A DNA stretch of 6,400 nucleotides from an uncultured Gemmatimonadota bacterium. Lineage in GTDB: Bacteria > Gemmatimonadota > Gemmatimonadetes > Gemmatimonadales > Gemmatimonadaceae. Under the pieces are notes generated by a model. That model was not told the DNA's origin and searched no databases. It saw nothing but the letters and a program-made list of their open reading frames with translations. Made by a program: the position numbers and the translations under genes. Of the stretch, positions 5,268 to 6,400 are shown one piece after another. Positions within the stretch are counted from its first letter, which is position 1; every line of letters starts with the position of its first letter. The stretch spans positions 1 through 6,400 of the forward strand of contig CAITQY010000279.1 in assembly GCA_903894655.1 (NCBI GenBank), read 5' to 3'.

Positions 5268-6400
5268 TTAGGGCAACGCGAAGGCCACGTACGTGCCGCC
5301 GCTCGGCGCGCCGTTCTTCCCGCCACCGCAGGCGATGACGAGGTACTGCTTGCCGTCCACCATGTAGGTGCTGGGCGTGGCATTGCCGGCGGCCGGCAGC
5401 TTCGCCTCCCACAGGAGGCGGCCGTTGTGCTTGTCGTAGGCGCGGATCTTGTTGTCGTACGTGGTGGCGGCAATGATCAGCAAGCCGTTCTCCGTCACGA
5501 TGGCGCCGCCGTAGTTATCGGTGCCCGTGTTCTTGATGCCCTTGGCGGCCAGCTTCGGATACTCGCCGAAGGGGATGGACCATTTGATCGTGCCGGCGTT
5601 CAGGTCGATCGCGTTGAGCGTACCCCAGGGCGGCTTGATGCCCGGATAGCCTTCGTGATCGAGGAAGATGTCGAAGAACGCGGTGCGATACGGCAGCATG
5701 TACGGCGTCGTGCCGACCAGCGCCGCCGAATTATCCTTGCCGGTGAGCAGGTAGCTCACGATGTCGTTCACGGCGCCGCCCTCGAGCGCGGTGCCGAAGG
5801 CCGGCATGCGACCGGTGCCTTCTTTGATGATCGTGGCCAGCTGCTCCTTCGAGCGGCGCTTGGCGATGTCCATGAGCGTGGGGCCGGCGGCCGAGCCTTG
5901 CAACTTCTCACCATGACAGCCGGCGCAGTTGGCGGCATACAACGACTTGTCGCTGCGCGGGACGAGCTTGAGCAGCCACGCCATCTCGTTCGAATTCACA
6001 TACAGCAGGCCGGTGGTCGGATCGTACGCCGGTCCGCCCCATTCACCGCCGCCGTCCACGCCGGGATACACGATCGTGCCGCGGGTGTTTGGCGCGTCGT
6101 ACGGATGCCCGGTCTTGTACTCGTTGAACGTCTTCAGCGCCGCCGCGCGGGCCGCTGGCGTGCGATTGGTGAGATCGTTACGGGTGAGCTGCTGGCGCGC
6201 GAACGGCGCCGGCATCGTGGGGAAAAATTGCGTGGAGGCGGGTTTGTCGTCGCCGAGGGCGATGCCGGGCATTTTCAGCTCCTCAACGGGGAAGAGCGGC
6301 GTGCCCTTCTCGCGCTCGAACAGCCACGTGTGTCCGGTCTTCGTGATCTGAGCTACGGCGTCGATCTTCCGGCCGCCACGCGTGATGGTGACCAACGCCG
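5268..6400 (-). CDS. PQQ-dependent quinohaemoprotein dehydrogenase, mGDH-like, with inserted cytochrome c domain (N-terminus beyond window)
   Basis: This is a periplasmic-type dehydrogenase that would oxidise a sugar or alcohol with PQQ and pass electrons through haem c to the respiratory chain. The substrate cannot be read from this part. The visible 377 codons are open to the right edge, so the start lies outside; a TTG at 6395 is an internal Leu codon, since the frame continues upstream and the local sequence (VTITRGGRKIDAVAQITKTG) is a propeller strand. Numbering from that Leu, residues 1-145 are propeller (GPAYDPTTGLLYVNSNEMAW at 121-140). Residues about 146-222 are a cytochrome c domain with CAGCH at 157-161 (codons 5927-5913) and a probable axial Met197 in GRMPAFG. 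Residues 225-375 return to propeller, with the Trp-containing WGTLNAIDLNAGTIKW (257-272), ending in the GGTYVAFALP tail typical of quinoprotein glucose dehydrogenases. The TAA stop is at 5270-5268. The serine hydrolase gene follows after 27 bases. Confidence 0.94.
   Translation of the reverse strand, partial: ALVTITRGGRKIDAVAQITKTGHTWLFEREKGTPLFPVEELKMPGIALGDDKPASTQFFPTMPAPFARQQLTRNDLTNRTPAARAAALKTFNEYKTGHPYDAPNTRGTIVYPGVDGGGEWGGPAYDPTTGLLYVNSNEMAWLLKLVPRSDKSLYAANCAGCHGEKLQGSAAGPTLMDIAKRRSKEQLATIIKEGTGRMPAFGTALEGGAVNDIVSYLLTGKDNSAALVGTTPYMLPYRTAFFDIFLDHEGYPGIKPPWGTLNAIDLNAGTIKWSIPFGEYPKLAAKGIKNTGTDNYGGAIVTENGLLIIAATTYDNKIRAYDKHNGRLLWEAKLPAAGNATPSTYMVDGKQYLVIACGGGKNGAPSGGTYVAFALP

Noticed and set aside
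5241..5270. Single gene broken by a stop: the serine hydrolase is in the same frame as the quinoprotein, with one TAA between them.
   Set aside because: The upstream protein ends with its normal family tail (YVAFALP) and the downstream one starts with its own signal peptide, so these are two complete gene ends.
4570..5412. 280-codon minus-strand frame spanning the quinoprotein/serine hydrolase junction.
   Set aside because: It is an alternative frame of two clear genes, rich in Arg, His and Ala, without domain signals.
6393..6395. TTG as a possible start of the quinoprotein gene.
   Set aside because: The frame stays open to the window edge and the first residues are an internal propeller strand with no signal peptide; the true start lies outside.

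Overview
The window is GC-rich bacterial DNA with four genes packed head to tail on the minus strand. Almost no space lies outside coding sequence; the gaps are 27, 68 and 40 bases. The protein set fits Gemmatimonadota or a similar aerobic, GC-rich soil lineage such as Acidobacteriota: a PQQ dehydrogenase with a built-in haem c domain, an exported beta-lactamase-fold serine hydrolase with C-terminal beta domains, and a lipoprotein joining a YncE-like propeller to a phosphoesterase. This is an inference from gene style, not a proven placement. There is no 16S rRNA, tRNA or other phylogenetic marker here.

Read in the direction of transcription, from right to left. (1) 6400-5268 is the C-terminal part of a PQQ-dependent, mGDH-like quinoprotein with a CxxCH cytochrome c domain inserted between propeller blades; its N-terminus lies beyond the right edge. 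(2) 5240-3588 is a complete, secreted, class C beta-lactamase/PBP4*-type serine hydrolase with all three active-site motifs and two C-terminal beta-rich domains. (3) 3519-1039 is a complete 826-residue putative lipoprotein with a seven-repeat propeller followed by an alkaline-phosphatase-superfamily phosphoesterase. (4) 998-1 is a YqjM/XenA-like old yellow enzyme, complete at the N-terminus and missing only its last few dozen residues at the left edge.

The shared strand and short gaps allow a single transcript, but no clear sigma70-type promoter, intrinsic terminator or strong Shine-Dalgarno sequence is visible in any gap. The functions do not form one recognised pathway. The first three products are probably exported (periplasmic or outer-envelope oxidation and hydrolysis), while the flavin reductase is cytosolic.

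I see no mobile element, CRISPR array, RNA gene or defence system. The main unexplained structure is a GC-only inverted repeat directly against the start codon of the serine hydrolase, with a weaker repeat in the equivalent place before the flavin reductase. I found no convincing evidence of a previously undescribed system.
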